Assembly (NCBI RefSeq): GCF_032884065.1
Contig: NC_088883.1
Location: 32,428,237-32,492,236, forward strand
Reading direction: 5' to 3'
DNA from: Artemia franciscana
Lineage: Eukaryota > Arthropoda > Branchiopoda > Anostraca > Artemiidae
Length of the DNA: 64,000 nt
The translations under genes were made by a program, and so were the position numbers. Under the pieces are notes generated by a model. It saw only the letters and a program-made list of their open reading frames with translations. It did not search any database and was not told the DNA's origin. Positions 19,578 to 30,640 of the stretch are shown here, piece by piece (the stretch's first letter is position 1; each line of letters opens with the position of its first letter).

Positions 19578-21919
19578 TTATATAAACGGTTCTCGTATCT
19601 CCATACTTCTTGGCAACCTTCCGTCGACAATTTCTGGTAACAGTGCCTCAAAATAAAATTTTTGTAGATTTGGCAGCATTTTGTTAGACCAGAATTCACG
19701 TTCACGACCAATCTTTTCATAATATAATTCCTCTTCCCCTAAAAATATTACAAAGTATACAAAATCAATGTCACAACATTCCAATTGCATTTGAACTTGG
19801 TAATAGTAGTCATGTGTTCTTTTCAGCTTTATTTCACTATTAACTTTCTTTTCTAGACATGTATTTTTTTTAAGCGCTATCCACTCTTCCAATGTAAGCC
19901 CTTTTGCTGTCAAAGGGCACTTCACCTCCAAAAGAGTCTTCTCACCCGAAGGAAAAATTGCTATCCCGTCCGGACTGGCCCCTAGAAACCCATATTCCTT
20001 GTGAATGAAAAGCCCAGCAGAGTTCACAATGCAACCCATTTTCTTTGCAAAAGCTGCAATAGCTACAGGCTCATACATCTGACCATGCTCCATTGCCTTT
20101 GTTTGGCGGTTTCTGGGATACAGCAGCTGCCGAACTAATGAGCCCACAGTCTTCAACCGCCTTTTACAAACAGCACCAGCTACGGAAGCTGTAATTCTGT
20201 TTTTTCTGTAATCTATCCAGCTATTATCGATATAATTTCTCTGAAGCCTAGTGGCTTTTTCGATACTGAGGACATCTGTTGCAGTACATTGGAGACGAGT
20301 CAAAAAATCTGTTTTTGCAATTTCGAGCGCACTGCAATCAAAATCCGGAGCAGTTGCGTTCGAGCCGTAGTTTTTGTCTGCTCTGGTTGGCTCCCTGATT
20401 TCTTTTGAAGGGAGTTTTGTGGAAGCATTAGTGAAAAGGCGCTTTTTAGTAGACAGTTTTTTACGTCGAGCAGTAGTCATTGCCCGCTGTTGTGCACGTT
20501 TTTTCAACTGCCTACTTGGTGTAGATCCTACAGTTCTTCGAAATATTTCAAGGCGAGCTGAGTGACCTTTCGTAAATCGGATTCCTGCTGCTTTAACACG
20601 GTTGGTATATAGCGCACTTTGGCTAACCATGATGTTTTTGCCACCTATAAGCCTTGCAACTATGCTCATAAAATATTCTGCCAGGTTGCTCGTGTGGTTT
20701 CCTATCAGTAGACGAGCCCTTCTGGTCAGCGTATCAAAGGCTGAATACACATGGCGGAGAAAGATCTTGCTAGGGGTGTCTTCAGGATTGACCTGTAGAA
20801 CTTTCCCGGAGAACGAGCAGCGTGTAGGACAAAATCTATGGTCGCCACGGAAAAAATGTAGAGGAATTGCCTTCAGCGCACTGATGAGATCCTTCACGCT
20901 TTTCTTCTCTGTGGTGGCACATACAATTGCATTTCTGGCAAAATCACACATTTTCTTTATTATTGCGGCACTAAGAAATCTTCTGCATTCGGCATTTTCA
21001 TGCTGCTTCTTATATAGTCTGTTTTTCAAGCATTTGCAAGCATGATTAGCACACCCAATTTTTTCTACATTTCTGCCATATCGTACCCTTGCTATAATTT
21101 CAGAATGGGTACTTGAATCGCCGTCGGCAACAAATCGAGTATATCTTAGATTGTGCATGGATGTTGCTATTCGGAATGCGTCAACTAATATATCTGACTC
21201 CATACCTGTACTGGGCCCCTGCCAGTTCATAAAACATGTATGTTCAGGAACAGATCTATTTACTTGATGCCTGTATTTCACGCAAGTACAGCAATATTTG
21301 TTCCTAATTCCTAGATTTAAGAGTTTCTTCGAATAGAAACCTATCACCACTCCACAGCCTGAGAGTGCACGATATCTATTCCCATAACTTCGTGTACACC
21401 AGCTTCCATCAACTATAACACATGTCTCTACAGCTCCATTTGGGTGAATTTTCTCACCTGCTTCCAGTGCCATCCTTCGCTCGGTTTTCCCATTTTCGAT
21501 AAGATAGTCATAGAAAACTTTTTCCAATTCTACGCAAATTTCTTTCTCAAATTTCGTAAAGACTTTTTGAGACGGGGTATTTATTCCAATGGTAGAGAAA
21601 AGTTCTTGAACCTGGGCGTGAGTCATTCCACCATTTATTGCACCAACCACTACCTCTTTGTTGACACTTACTGTTCCTGTTTCTGTTTTGTGTTTCTTTC
21701 TGATAGTATTCACACTATCAAAATCAGTCCTTTTCCGTTTTTTGACTACGGTTTTCGTTGAGTCTTTTTTTTTTAAGCCTTCTAGGAGCAAGGGGTTTTT
21801 CTGTGTGAATTGTGGCTTCCTCATGACATGATTCGCATTTGAAGATGAGTCTTGAGCGCAATCCAGCTCTATGTTCTTTAGAAAACATCATATTTGAAAC
21901 CAAATTGATGTCTTGGCAC
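19578..21919 (-). CDS. Transposon gene exon 2: Mutator-like transposase fused to YqaJ-type nuclease
   Basis: The main open frame spans 21824 to 19578 (748 codons from the internal ATG). The Mutator-like DDE transposase core shows VIVDGSWCTRSYGNRY (first Asp, about residue 139), FVADGDSSTHSEI (second Asp, about 234), GCANHACKCLKNRL and SNLAEYFMSIVARLIGGK (candidate Glu, about 383). After a basic linker (about 440-465) comes a YqaJ-type PD-(D/E)XK nuclease: NSWIDYRKNRITAS, MEHGQMYEP, GASPDGI (Asp about 619), LLEVKCP (Glu 633, Lys 635) and YYYQVQMQLE. The region 21919-21775 encodes the conserved lead-in (GLRSRLIFKCESC, a Cys-X2-Cys knuckle) in a different frame; a ten-T run at 21765-21774 marks a one-base shift. 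The acceptor TTATTTACAG precedes 21919. The protein probably cuts and moves its own element; the nuclease role is unknown. Confidence 0.85.
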
Positions 21920-22559
21920 CTGTAAATAAAATGCTAATTGGTTGTGAGGAAGTAAAATAGTAAAGTAGCGATTTTATTGTTTTGGTAGAAAGGAAAGTGC
22001 TATAGCTTCAAAAAGGATAGGTAGTATGTAGAGTAGTGAGCGATGTAGGGTAATTAAAATATGAAATAAAATATAAAATATAGCTAGAAATGGGCGAGAA
22101 GTGGAAATTATACGATCTAACCGAAAGTTTGTTGTATTTCATTGTCAGATTAAACCACCCAATTTTATTTATGTATGTAACCAAGCCAAAAACTGTCCTG
22201 GAACTACCAATCAGGAAAGCCAAGTATTTCAAAACTATACAAAATCCTTTGGGGCATGACAGGAAATGCCCTCTAAACAGACCCGTGTCGATTTACCAAA
22301 TTCCAACGGAAATTACTAACCGAATTCCAAGAAAAATTAAGTCTCACTTGACTCCCTAAAATCAAATTCAAAGTAAAAATCCGTGCCCCAAATTCAGTTG
22401 CATCTCAACTATCATTTAAACTTTTATTCGAGTAATTCACAAAGTTCTTATTAGTACGATTAAAAATACCAATATGCTTTTATGAGTTAGGAGGATCAAA
22501 TTAGCTAGTTTATTTCTCAAATCCTTTAAAGCCTTTGCAGACATTCTTTCAGAACCTTT

Positions 22560-23590
22560 ATCCGTACTTTTTAATGATTAGATAAAAAAAACAAGCATTT
22601 TAAATGAAAGCAAGGAGCAACACTAAAACTTAGAACGAACAGAAATTATCCCGTATATGAAAGAGGCTGTTTCCTCCTCAACGCCCCACTCTTTACGCTA
22701 AAGTTTGACTCTTTCTCTTAACTCTACTTTTTAAAACAGTAAAAAATTTAGCGTAAAGAGCGGGGCTCCTTGTAATGTCGCTCCTTACTTCTGTTAAAAA
22801 AACTGTTTTTTTTTATTTAATTTCTGAACGTTTTTGAATCAATGCATGTTTTGATTTTCGCTCTCCGCAGATGAATAATTAAACCGAAATTTTAATATTT
22901 ATTTTTTTGTCTAAAGTGCTTTCTCATAGTTTTGATCGAATTATTTTGAGAAAAAATGGAGCGGGGGAGGATGCCTAGTTGCCGTCCGATTTTTTGGTTA
23001 CTTAAAAAGGCAACTAAAAATTTTAATTGTTTACGAATCTTTTTATTAGTAAAAGATATACGTAACTTACAAATTAGCTTACGTAAGTAACTTCTGTATT
23101 CTCATGTTTTTATTACGTATACGAAGGGGCTCACCCCCTCGTTAGTACCTCGCTCTTTACATTAAAGCTTAAATTTTGTCCCAATTTCTTAAGAATGACC
23201 CCTGAATCACAAAAGCCGTAGAATAAATAGTTGAAATTACTAAAAATACTTTAGCGTAAAGAGCGAGGTATTAGGAGGAGGTGAGCCTATCGTATGCTTA
23301 ATAATTTCTGTTCGTTTTAAGTTTTAATGCTTCTCCTTACTTTCAGTTGAAAAAAGCTTTTTCATATTTATTTTTTCATTATTTTTTTTTAAATAATACT
23401 AGAAAATCCTGGGCTCCCTTCATGAAAATTTTCTTCCCCCATGACAAATTCCTCCAAGGAAAGTTCCCCCAACATATCCCCCTCTTCTTCGAGTTACGAG
23501 TTTGGAAAATAAGGGGAAACACCCCTAAACGTCGTAGTATATTTTTTTATTTTTCAAATTGGCAAGTTTTTTTTTTTTTTTAAATGGAGA
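22560..23590 (-). repeat. Dispersed hairpin-rich repeat, inverted copy 2a
   Basis: Oriented opposite to copy 1 at 18014-19443. In order on the + strand it has a hairpin around CAACGCCCCACTCTTTACGC, the TTACTTCTGTTAAAA block, an inverse GGAGGGCAAC-like block near 22980, a second hairpin (CTCACCCCCTCGTTAGTACC with GAGCGAGGTATTAGG), a TTCTGTTCGTTTTAAG block and the CATGACAAATTCCTCCAAGG block near 23440. Confidence 0.8.
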
Positions 23591-23599
23591 GTTGTGAGA

Positions 23600-25140
23600 C
23601 AGAGTCAAACTTTAGCGTAGAAAGCAAGGCGTTGAGAAGGGAACAGCCCCTATCATATACGAAGTAATTTCTGTTCGTTTTAAGTTTTAATGTTGCTCCT
23701 TACTTTCAGTTAAAAAAAACTTGTTTTTTTTATTTATTTCAGAATAGCGCGACTCATTTTTTCCGCCGATTGATTAGCTTTTGTCATAAATTAATACAGA
23801 AGTAAAAAGTGGGGCTATTTCAAAATGTAATGGGGAAATATATAATGGGGCTATAAACTGTCGCTTAAAGAGGGGCGAGGGGTGGGGTATAGCGAAGCAT
23901 TTGCTCTTAGGAATAGTATAAGTAGCTACTTATGGTTGTTTTAAGTTCTTTTCTGAATTTTTAGGCCTTCCTTCAAATGTGCCCCTCTCCTTATTTTTTA
24001 CCAAAAATATAATTTAAAAGATCTACTGTTTAATACTGTAAAAACTTTAGCGTAAAGAGCGGGGCGTTGAGGAGGGAACAGCTTCTTTCATATACTGGGT
24101 AATTTCGGTTCGTTTTAAGTTTTAATGTTACTCCTTCCTTTCATTTAAAAAAAATCGTTTTTTATTTAATTTCTGAATGTTTTTTTTAGTTAATCCATGT
24201 TTTGATTTCGGCTCTGCGCAGATGAATAATTAAAACGAAATTTGAATATTTTTTTTTGGCTAAACGGCTTTCTCATAATTTTGATCGAACGATTTTGAGA
24301 AACATGAGCGGGGAAGGAGGCCCAGCTGCTCTCCAATTTTTTGCTACTTAAAAAGGCAACTAGAGCTTTTAGTTTTTTACGATTGTTTTCATTAGTAAAA
24401 ATATACGTAACTTACGAATTAGCTTACCTAACGAACTTCTATATTCGCAGGTATCTATTACGTATATAAGGGGGGGCTCGCCCACTTGTCAATACCTCGC
24501 TCATTATACTAAAGCTTAAATTTTGTCCTAAATCCTTAAGAATGACCCCTGAATCACAAAGGCCGTAGAATAAATAATTGAAATTACTAAAAAATACTTT
24601 AGCGTAAAGAGTGAGAGATTAGGAGGAAATGAACCCCTTATACGTGTAATATTTTTTGTTCTTTTTAAGTTTTACCGCTGGTCCTTACTTTCAGTTGAAA
24701 ACACTTTTTCATATTTATTTTTTCATTGTTTTTTAAATCATGCTAGAAAATCCTGCCCCCTCCCATTCATGGAAAATTTTCCTCCCCATGACAAATTACT
24801 CCATGGAAAGTTTCCCCAACATAACCTCCTCTTCTCAACCCCTCCTTCCAACCAAAAAATCCCACTGAAAACGTCTGTACACTTCCCAATAATCATTACT
24901 ATGTGCAAACACTGGTCAAAGTTTTTAACTTGCAGCTTCTCCCATGGGGACTTTGGGGGAGTAAGTCGTCCTGAAAGACATAGTTATAAGGTTTTTCAAC
25001 TATGCTGAATAAAATGGCTATATCAGGATTTTGATGGCACTAGAACTTTTCATTTCCATTTGAATGAGCCCTCTCGCAAAATTTTAAGACCAATGGGTCG
25101 GTACAATCACCCTTGGAAAAAAGAATTAAATAAATAAACA
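23600..25140 (-). repeat. Dispersed hairpin-rich repeat, inverted copy 2b (tandem duplicate of 2a)
   Basis: The block order of 22800-23520 recurs at about 24130-24850 with a period of about 1.3 kb. The recurrence includes the GAATGACCCCTGAATCACAA hairpin spacer, near 23195 and near 24540. It extends further than copy 2a, reaching the parts equivalent to 18300-18620 of copy 1 (CTTTGGGGGAGTAAGTCGTC and GGTACAATCACCCTTGG). Two copies of the TTTAGCGTA...GCGTTGAG half-hairpin (23610, 24045) show internal rearrangement. Confidence 0.75.
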
Positions 25141-25447
25141 CGCATCTGGGATTTGTGTTTTGGCAAAATATACAAAATTCTACATTCTTGTAGATAGGAG
25201 CTTGAAACTTGTACAATAAGGTTCTGTGATACGCTGAATCTGATGGTGTTACTTTCTTAACTTTCTGTTTTGGGATGAAAATATCTTTAAAAGTTATCGA
25301 ACATTCTTTCTCTATAGCAGAAAAGACAATTATAAGAATTAATAAGGTACAAGTTGTATTAATTGCAACCCAGAATAATTCCCCATCCTAATAATTTTGA
25401 TAGCAGTAAATCAATGACGTAAAATGAAAGACAAAGAAAAAACTTAC

Positions 25448-25773
25448 ATGTGGCGAATCACGAGCTTTTCATAATTCTCAAAAAGGTAAGGCAGATCCAC
25501 AATCCAGCATGAGCCTTTTAGAAGGTCTGACCCCAAATTTCTTCCAGAAGTGATAACTTTCAACACAAAAGGGGAATTTGTTCCAATTCCTTCGGAACTT
25601 GATTCGTCGTGAACCGAAGCATCCGTTAAGTCTTCTAACATATATTTTGGTAAACGCGGTCTGCCTCTAGCCCGATAATTTAATTTCAACTTTTCACGAT
25701 GGGCCTGCACATTTGGCAAATGGAGCCCTCGTATATTTCTTTTTTTTTCCCATGTTACTGTGGTCAATAACAT
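25448..25773 (-). CDS. Transposon gene exon 1: AT-hook-like N-terminus of the Mutator/YqaJ protein
   Basis: This minus-strand frame starts at ATG 25773. It encodes a basic region with RARGRPRLPKY (an AT-hook-like RGRPR core, about residues 36-40), an acidic serine-rich part, then GSCWIVDLPYLFENYEKL before the splice donor at CACAT/GTAAGT. The IVDLPYLFE string resembles the short block that opens the Mutator-like transposase domain (IVDxxxLFE), normally followed by a Cys pair. Joining to 21919 in phase gives HMCQDINLV and then the FKCESC knuckle, as expected for that domain. The true start may lie upstream; no promoter was recognised. Assignment rests on the splice sites, phase agreement and remembered domain order. 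Confidence 0.68.
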
Positions 25774-25806
25774 GAACTATATAAGAACTTTATTAGGGTT
25801 TTGACC

Positions 25807-25981
25807 ATTTTTATCGGGGTTCACTTACTAAAGAGTTGAATTGTTTCTTGGAAAGGCCTTGGACTTGAGACTGGTCATTTGACTGCTTTAGTATGGGTAA
25901 TTTTTATTGGGGTTTATTTACCAAGGGGTGGGATTGTTTCTTGGATAGGCCTTGGACTTGAGACTGGTCATTGACTGCTTT
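25807..25981. repeat. Tandem duplication, 93-bp period, two copies
   Basis: The shared strings are TTTTTAT(C/T)GGGGTT, ATTGTTTCTTGGA(A/T)AGGCC and TTGGACTTGAGACTGGTCAT, at 25807-25899 and 25900-25981. It lies just upstream of exon 1 of the transposase-nuclease gene, read on its strand, so it could be its promoter-side repeat; that is inference. Confidence 0.85.
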
Positions 25982-27156
25982 TGTAGTTTGCTTTGGTAGT
26001 TCTACAGCAAGACTCGGGTTTTGCTATAACAAATTTAAGTATTCTGGGGACATTTTGTTTCGTTCGTTAGTTATTTTATTTCATTCATTAGTTATTAATT
26101 AGCTTGTTTTATATATTTTTAATTCTTATTTCAGTACGAAGATTATGGAAAATTGTACTTATACTACAATACATAAATTTGTCCTGAATTTATTTTAATT
26201 AAACCAAAACGATAGATCAATCTTTTTAAAATAAAACCATTGCTTCTTATTCGGCCCTTGTGCTGTGTTCAATTTATCTCTAGGATTAGACGCAGCTTAT
26301 CCTTAATTATTTATACAATACAATTTTCTTATATATTCATTAACCGGCAGTTTGGTGTCTGCACCTTACTTCTTCTCTAGACTCTGTTTAAACAGGTTAG
26401 AATTAAATAATGCTTGACTGAATCGCTCCTGAACAATCCGAGTGGTTAGCCCCTTGGTGTAATTTTTGCATTCTTAGATGCTCCGATTACAGCTCAATCT
26501 AACCTTTTGAGGGGAAATTTTGATTTCGGAACACAAATATGTAAAGTATTTGAAGGGCCAGGAGGTATATATTATAGAAAAAAGCTTCTTATTGATGAAT
26601 AGAAAATTTTTTGCTCTATTTTTTGATACCCCACAACAACAATGTCAAGCATAGCAATCTAGAATGCAAACCCGAAACAGGTTTTATGATTATTTTGGAA
26701 TTATAAAAAAAATAATTGTCGGCTTTAAGATTTGGTTATGCCAAAATATTCACCAGATTTTTTTACTTCTATTGACATAAAAACCGCCAAAATCACTAAT
26801 TCAGGAACGTCAGGCAAACTCCAAATGTTTAACATGGGAGGTATAGGAAGATTCTTTGCGAGTCCGTCCAGCCTTAAGTAAAGATTAGCCAATGCATAAT
26901 ACCTAGTGATTAAAGTGAGTAAAGGACAAGCAGCATATTGGGCAACTATGTTATATTGAATACTGCGAAATACGAAAAAGAGCACAGATTCCTTTTCTTT
27001 CACATTAGAATGCAGAAACGTTCATTTGTACAGGAAGAAAGACTTAGTTAAGTGTGACTTTTTCGCGTATGACTGTTTCATAGTGTTTTATATTCGAGAT
27101 TGATTTATAAAAATGTAGTTTCTTATAACTAGAGGTAAAATTATTTGTTATTTTAG

Positions 27157-27277
27157 TGCTTGGCTGAGATAGAAGATCACTTGGGTGTCACTGTTCCTCA
27201 AGTTGGAAGCGACATAAAAGTACCTGTTGATGAATTTGAAGGGAAAGTCATTTATGGTCAAAAGAGAATTGGGGCAG
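27157..27277 (+). CDS. DDX1: DDX1 exon: region after helicase lobe 2
   Basis: The exon follows TTATTTTAG and starts on a codon boundary, matching the previous exon. It encodes [16 protein letters not shown], then [18 protein letters not shown], which fits the DDX1 stretch between motif VI and the C-terminus. The donor is placed at 27278 (CAG followed by GTTGTA), which is weak; the frame otherwise runs on into a hydrophobic, non-homologous tail and stops at 27352-27354. The last part of DDX1 (about 40 residues in known homologues) was not found. Either the terminal exon is further right in diverged form or this copy ends differently. Confidence 0.88.
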
Positions 27278-27630
27278 GTTGTATTGCCTTACTTTTTCTT
27301 GTTTTAGAAATTTTCTTGATAGTTTTTTTACCTTTTATTGTTGATCAACCCTAAATGCAGTTTTGTTTTATTAACATGCTTTTTGCGGAATTTGTTTATG
27401 AACTACAGACGATATATCCATAAGTGACGTGCTGGTTCTTTTCATATTTGATTTGGTGCCATACACCTAATCAGTAGATCTGGTTAGGGAAATTGAAACG
27501 GTGTAAACGGTATTCACCTTTTAACTTCTGGAAATAACATCTAACTTATCATTATTATTTTTTTCGATTTTCTTTAAACTTGGATCTTAAACACATGATT
27601 TTTCATCAACATTTCTGAAGCCTTCTTAGA
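27278..27630 (+). other. Downstream of last recognised DDX1 exon: nothing identified
   Basis: AT-rich sequence with no recognisable exon, polyadenylation context or mobile element. The frame from the exon continues to TAA at 27352-27354, encoding an apolar run unlike DDX1. Confidence 0.5.
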
Positions 27631-27889
27631 TAGATTGATAGATATTTATTCAGCTACGACAAGAAAACAATAAAAAGCTCTGTGATTGCGAATACAGGGA
27701 GAAAAAAAAACAACACCAAAAATGAAAATGATCAGCAGCCTCCCTCAACTGAGTACCCGACAAAATGGTACGGAGCGCCATGCACAATAAACAAATGGAA
27801 AACAAAAACATTCTAACTTGACCCAAGGACATCAATCCCACAGGGCATTTAAAAAAAACAAAAAAAAACAACAAATTATCCAGAAATAA

Positions 27890-28162
27890 TCAAAATGTCT
27901 TTGTAATTTTTCTGAAGGCAGCAATTGAGTGATGCTTTTTAGTTGAGTTAGGCAGAGCACTCCAAACAGGACGAGAAATTGTCAAGGGATTGGAGTCTAA
28001 TCGGACTGAGGAACTGAATGGAATTTCGAGGTTAACAGAATTCCCAAGATTGGGTGTGTAATGATAATAAGGAAGAGAAGGATTAATTCTTAGGCCCCCA
28101 AAGACATCACTGAAGTAGAAGGATGGACGAAAATGAAAGAATGTAAAAGGACTTAAAATCAA
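27890..28162 (-). pseudogene. LINE-H C-terminal frame
   Basis: This 90-codon frame contains the common LINE C-terminal layout: GLRINPSLPYYHYTPNLGNS, then SSVRLDSNPLTISRP and VWSALPNSTKKHHSIAAFR, ending with a basic KITKTF. It corresponds to the SVWDIIPIEIRNS...FK ending of LINE-A. Confidence 0.7.
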
Positions 28163-29758
28163 TCAACGACTTATAAACAGATCTGTTTGTTTCAAGGGTA
28201 AGACCGTATACCTTAGAGAGGGGTAAGAAAAAATTCGCGCCCCGACAGTGAGACAATAAGAGACGTAAGACTGAATTAAACAATGAAACAAAATTTTTTG
28301 AACCGACCCAGGAAAATTGTGTTTAAATATCCTAGAAATTCCAAGATTCCTTGATATCTACATTTAAATTAGAATAATATGGTACTGATGGAGAGATTCT
28401 TGTCAAGAAAGATACCGGATATACCGGTCATTATTTGAGAGATGAATTTTTGATAGGTGAGAGTCAGCCCGAGGAATTCCGTAGAAAATCACGAAGCTCG
28501 ACTTCGCAAGACTTTCAGGGCCAGACGATTGGCTTGGAACCATAGCATTACTCTCGGTAAAAGTAAACTCACACGAAAAAGTCAATTTGATATGGGTATG
28601 GGGCTTCGTTCTGATAATAGTACCAGTGGTACTGTCGTCAGCGAAGGTAATTAGAGTTTCCTGATTAATTGGTGGAATTCTAAATTTGGAGTAATGAAAT
28701 ATTTGGGGTAAAAACAGACTATAAAAAACTGTTGGTTTTGATTCATAACGGTGACATTACTATCATTAACATAAATTCTGAACAGAACTAGTCCTAGAAG
28801 AGGGCACCAAAATCAACTTGAGAGGGTGAGTGGAAAAGATGATCCGTGAACATAACCCTTCCAGCCAAATAGGAACCAAACTAAGTTACACCGTAATGAG
28901 ATAATTTGGTGAGTAGAATTTGACTGGTCAAGGAATCAAAAGTTTTTTGGACATCCTGAAAATAGCGACAGTGATCAGACCAGAATCAAGAGCCGAATGA
29001 AGAAAACTTTAAGTACAGCACATACATGCTCTGTTGGGTGCTTCACTCGTAAGCTAAACTGAAATCCATGCTGAAATACCCTTTACTTCTAAAAAGGTCG
29101 ATATCGGTCGATAACAAGTTGAATTTATAAAGCTTGTCCAAGGAGCTACAATTGAAGGATGAAGGAAGGAAGAATTTCACTACCTTGAACGCTGAACCTT
29201 TGAATCTATTAACAAGTCTACTTATCTCAATCTCAAAAACTGGCTTTGGAGCCATCGACTTCAAGCCAGTTGGAGTAAGATAAAAATCTAAAATCAGGTT
29301 TAGAAGGAGAGGAGCTTACTGAAGAAGTAGCTGTTTTTCCAACATTAGCGAAATAAAGGTAAATGCTTCTTGAACATTAGATTCGCCTATCACTATCAAA
29401 CTTGGAGGATTACATGAAGATGGGGATAAAGACTTACGGACAGGATCTATCAATGGCTAAATTTCCCAGCATCCTTTCCGTGCTTCGAAAATTCTTGAAT
29501 GTAGTATAGGGGTAGCCTATAGCCTTCCGAATCAAAGAATATTAAAGACTCCTAAAGATTTTGGAACGCTGAAGGCGAACAACACCTGTACTCGACGAGG
29601 ATTTTTTTTGACTTATAAGACTTGAAGAAATGATTTTTCCTTCTCCAACTTCAAAGAAGGCCTTGGAGTCATCCATGGATTCAAAGAAAGGAATCCTAGA
29701 CCTGGAACCACAAATGGATGCACTTCATACATTAACTATAGAAGTTTTAACGGATTAA

Positions 29759-29895
29759 TAAAAAGAAATCAAACTGTAAGCAAAGATTCATATCTCTTGT
29801 CAAAAATATCGCATTGAGTCTCTGTTAAAAAGAAATCAAACTGTAAGCAAAGATTCATATCTCTTGTCAAAAATATCGCATTGAGTCTCTGTTAA
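29759..29895. repeat. Tandem duplication, 67-bp unit, two exact copies
   Basis: The unit begins TAAAAAGAAATCAAACTGTA and ends TTGAGTCTCTGT. Copies at 29759-29825 and 29826-29892 are identical as far as I can read, so the duplication is young or an assembly artefact. It lies inside the upstream remnant of LINE-H. Confidence 0.92.
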
Positions 29896-29935
29896 CCGAA
29901 ATCTGAGGAGGATTAACTCATTCGTACCAAATTTA

Positions 29936-30277
29936 AAGGCAGTCGTGGCCAAAGTAGGAGTCCTCCTACTCATCATCTTTTAGAGCTAAATACAGAAAAA
30001 AAAACACGATAATGGTCCTATAGATCATTTACTGATGCAGAATTCTGCACCAAATTAAGAGTGGAGAAAAATTATCGATCAAGGACGCCATACGTTTTTC
30101 TTTTTACCCTCAGGTGAATAATATCCGAGAGTGCACTAATTTTCACATGTTTCTACCCTTGAAGACGACCTTCGTCTGACGACACATTTTTGTTTGTGTG
30201 TTCCTCTTCGTGATAGTAAAAGATGTAACCCCTCATCACGGGACATTACCATGGTACAACGACCAATTGTTCCTTGA
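29936..30277. other. No feature recognised
   Basis: Non-coding sequence with one short stem (AGACGA/TCGTCT near 30163-30177). No element boundary could be placed. Confidence 0.5.
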
Positions 30278-30640
30278 ATGTCCCTCCCTTTTCTTAAAAG
30301 TTTTCAGATTTGTTTCCCAATATACATATTGGGATATGTAATCCACTACACTGAAGTTATCGACCCTTTTTCTACTGAAGTTATCAGTTTTAGAGAACAT
30401 ATAGATTATATTAGTCTTAAACTCGCTAGGAATGTTGGCATTTCAAGTAAGTTGAAGCATATTTTCCCAAGCGATATTTTAAGAACACTGTATTATTCCT
30501 TAATTCATCCTTATCTGCTATATTGTTGTAATGATTGGGGTAGTACATTTCCTTCTCATCTCCATCGTATTCGAGTTTTGCAGAGTAAAGCGCTTCGAGT
30601 GTTATGTGGTGTAGGATTTAAAGACTCGGTACAAAAGAGG
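30278..30640 (+). pseudogene. LINE-C: RT thumb fragment, left part (interrupted)
   Basis: The frame reads FREHIDYISLKLARNVGISS, LKHIFPSDILRTLYYSLIHP and YLLYCCNDWGSTFPSHLHRI before ending in the insertion at about 30641. The LxxxLYYSLIHPYLLY pattern is the thumb region of CR1/jockey-type RT, as in LINE-B (LLYFSLIYPYICY). The upstream RT is absent, so it is 5' truncated. Confidence 0.8.

Larger units (their letters stand above)
21920..25447 (-). other. Intron of the transposase-nuclease gene, filled by dispersed repeats
   Basis: On the minus strand the donor is GTAAGTT (25441-25447) after CACAT, and the acceptor is TTATTTACAG ending at 21920. Exon 1 leaves two bases (AT) that are completed by G of exon 2, so the phase matches. 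The intron is 3528 bp, and about 2.6 kb of it is the dispersed repeat. The segments 21920-22560 and 25140-25447 look unique and non-coding. Confidence 0.7.
14240..27156 (+). other. DDX1: DDX1 intron of about 13 kb
   Basis: The intron runs from donor GTAAGT to acceptor TTATTTTAG. It contains RTE fragments, dispersed repeats and the minus-strand transposase-nuclease gene listed separately. In 16560-18010 I see only a few short meaningless frames and no recognisable element. In 25985-27156 the sequence is AT-rich and empty apart from a weak tRNA-like string that I rejected. Confidence 0.75.
27631..29935 (-). mobile_element. LINE-H: decayed non-LTR retrotransposon, CR1/jockey group
   Basis: On the minus strand, from high to low coordinate, small pieces in changing frames give YIQEFSKHGKDAGKF, a FVSLMLEK/VGKTATSSVSS linker, EISRLVNRFKGS, a YRPIS remnant, a GFQFSLRVKHPTEH remnant (the GFR..STEHA box), an ALDSGLITVAIF piece, LITFADDSTTGT (catalytic FADD, about 28635-28665), DRYIRYLS and a C-terminal PVWSALPNSTKKHHS. 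The 3' end has AATAAATATC and a TATC/GATA-type tail near 27631-27650. Every segment is frameshifted, so this is an old copy. Confidence 0.75.

Noticed and set aside
20374-21761. Plus-strand frames opposite the transposase
   Set aside because: They are antisense shadows of a clearly conserved minus-strand protein.
18014-25140. Calling the whole interval a transposon with long terminal inverted repeats
   Set aside because: Exon 1 of the transposase lies outside the right arm, and the same repeats occur far away without the gene.
26430-26520. tRNA-Ser/Leu-like string (CCGAGTGGTTAG) that could be a tRNA gene or SINE head
   Set aside because: No acceptable anticodon arm, T-arm or B box; too degenerate to annotate.
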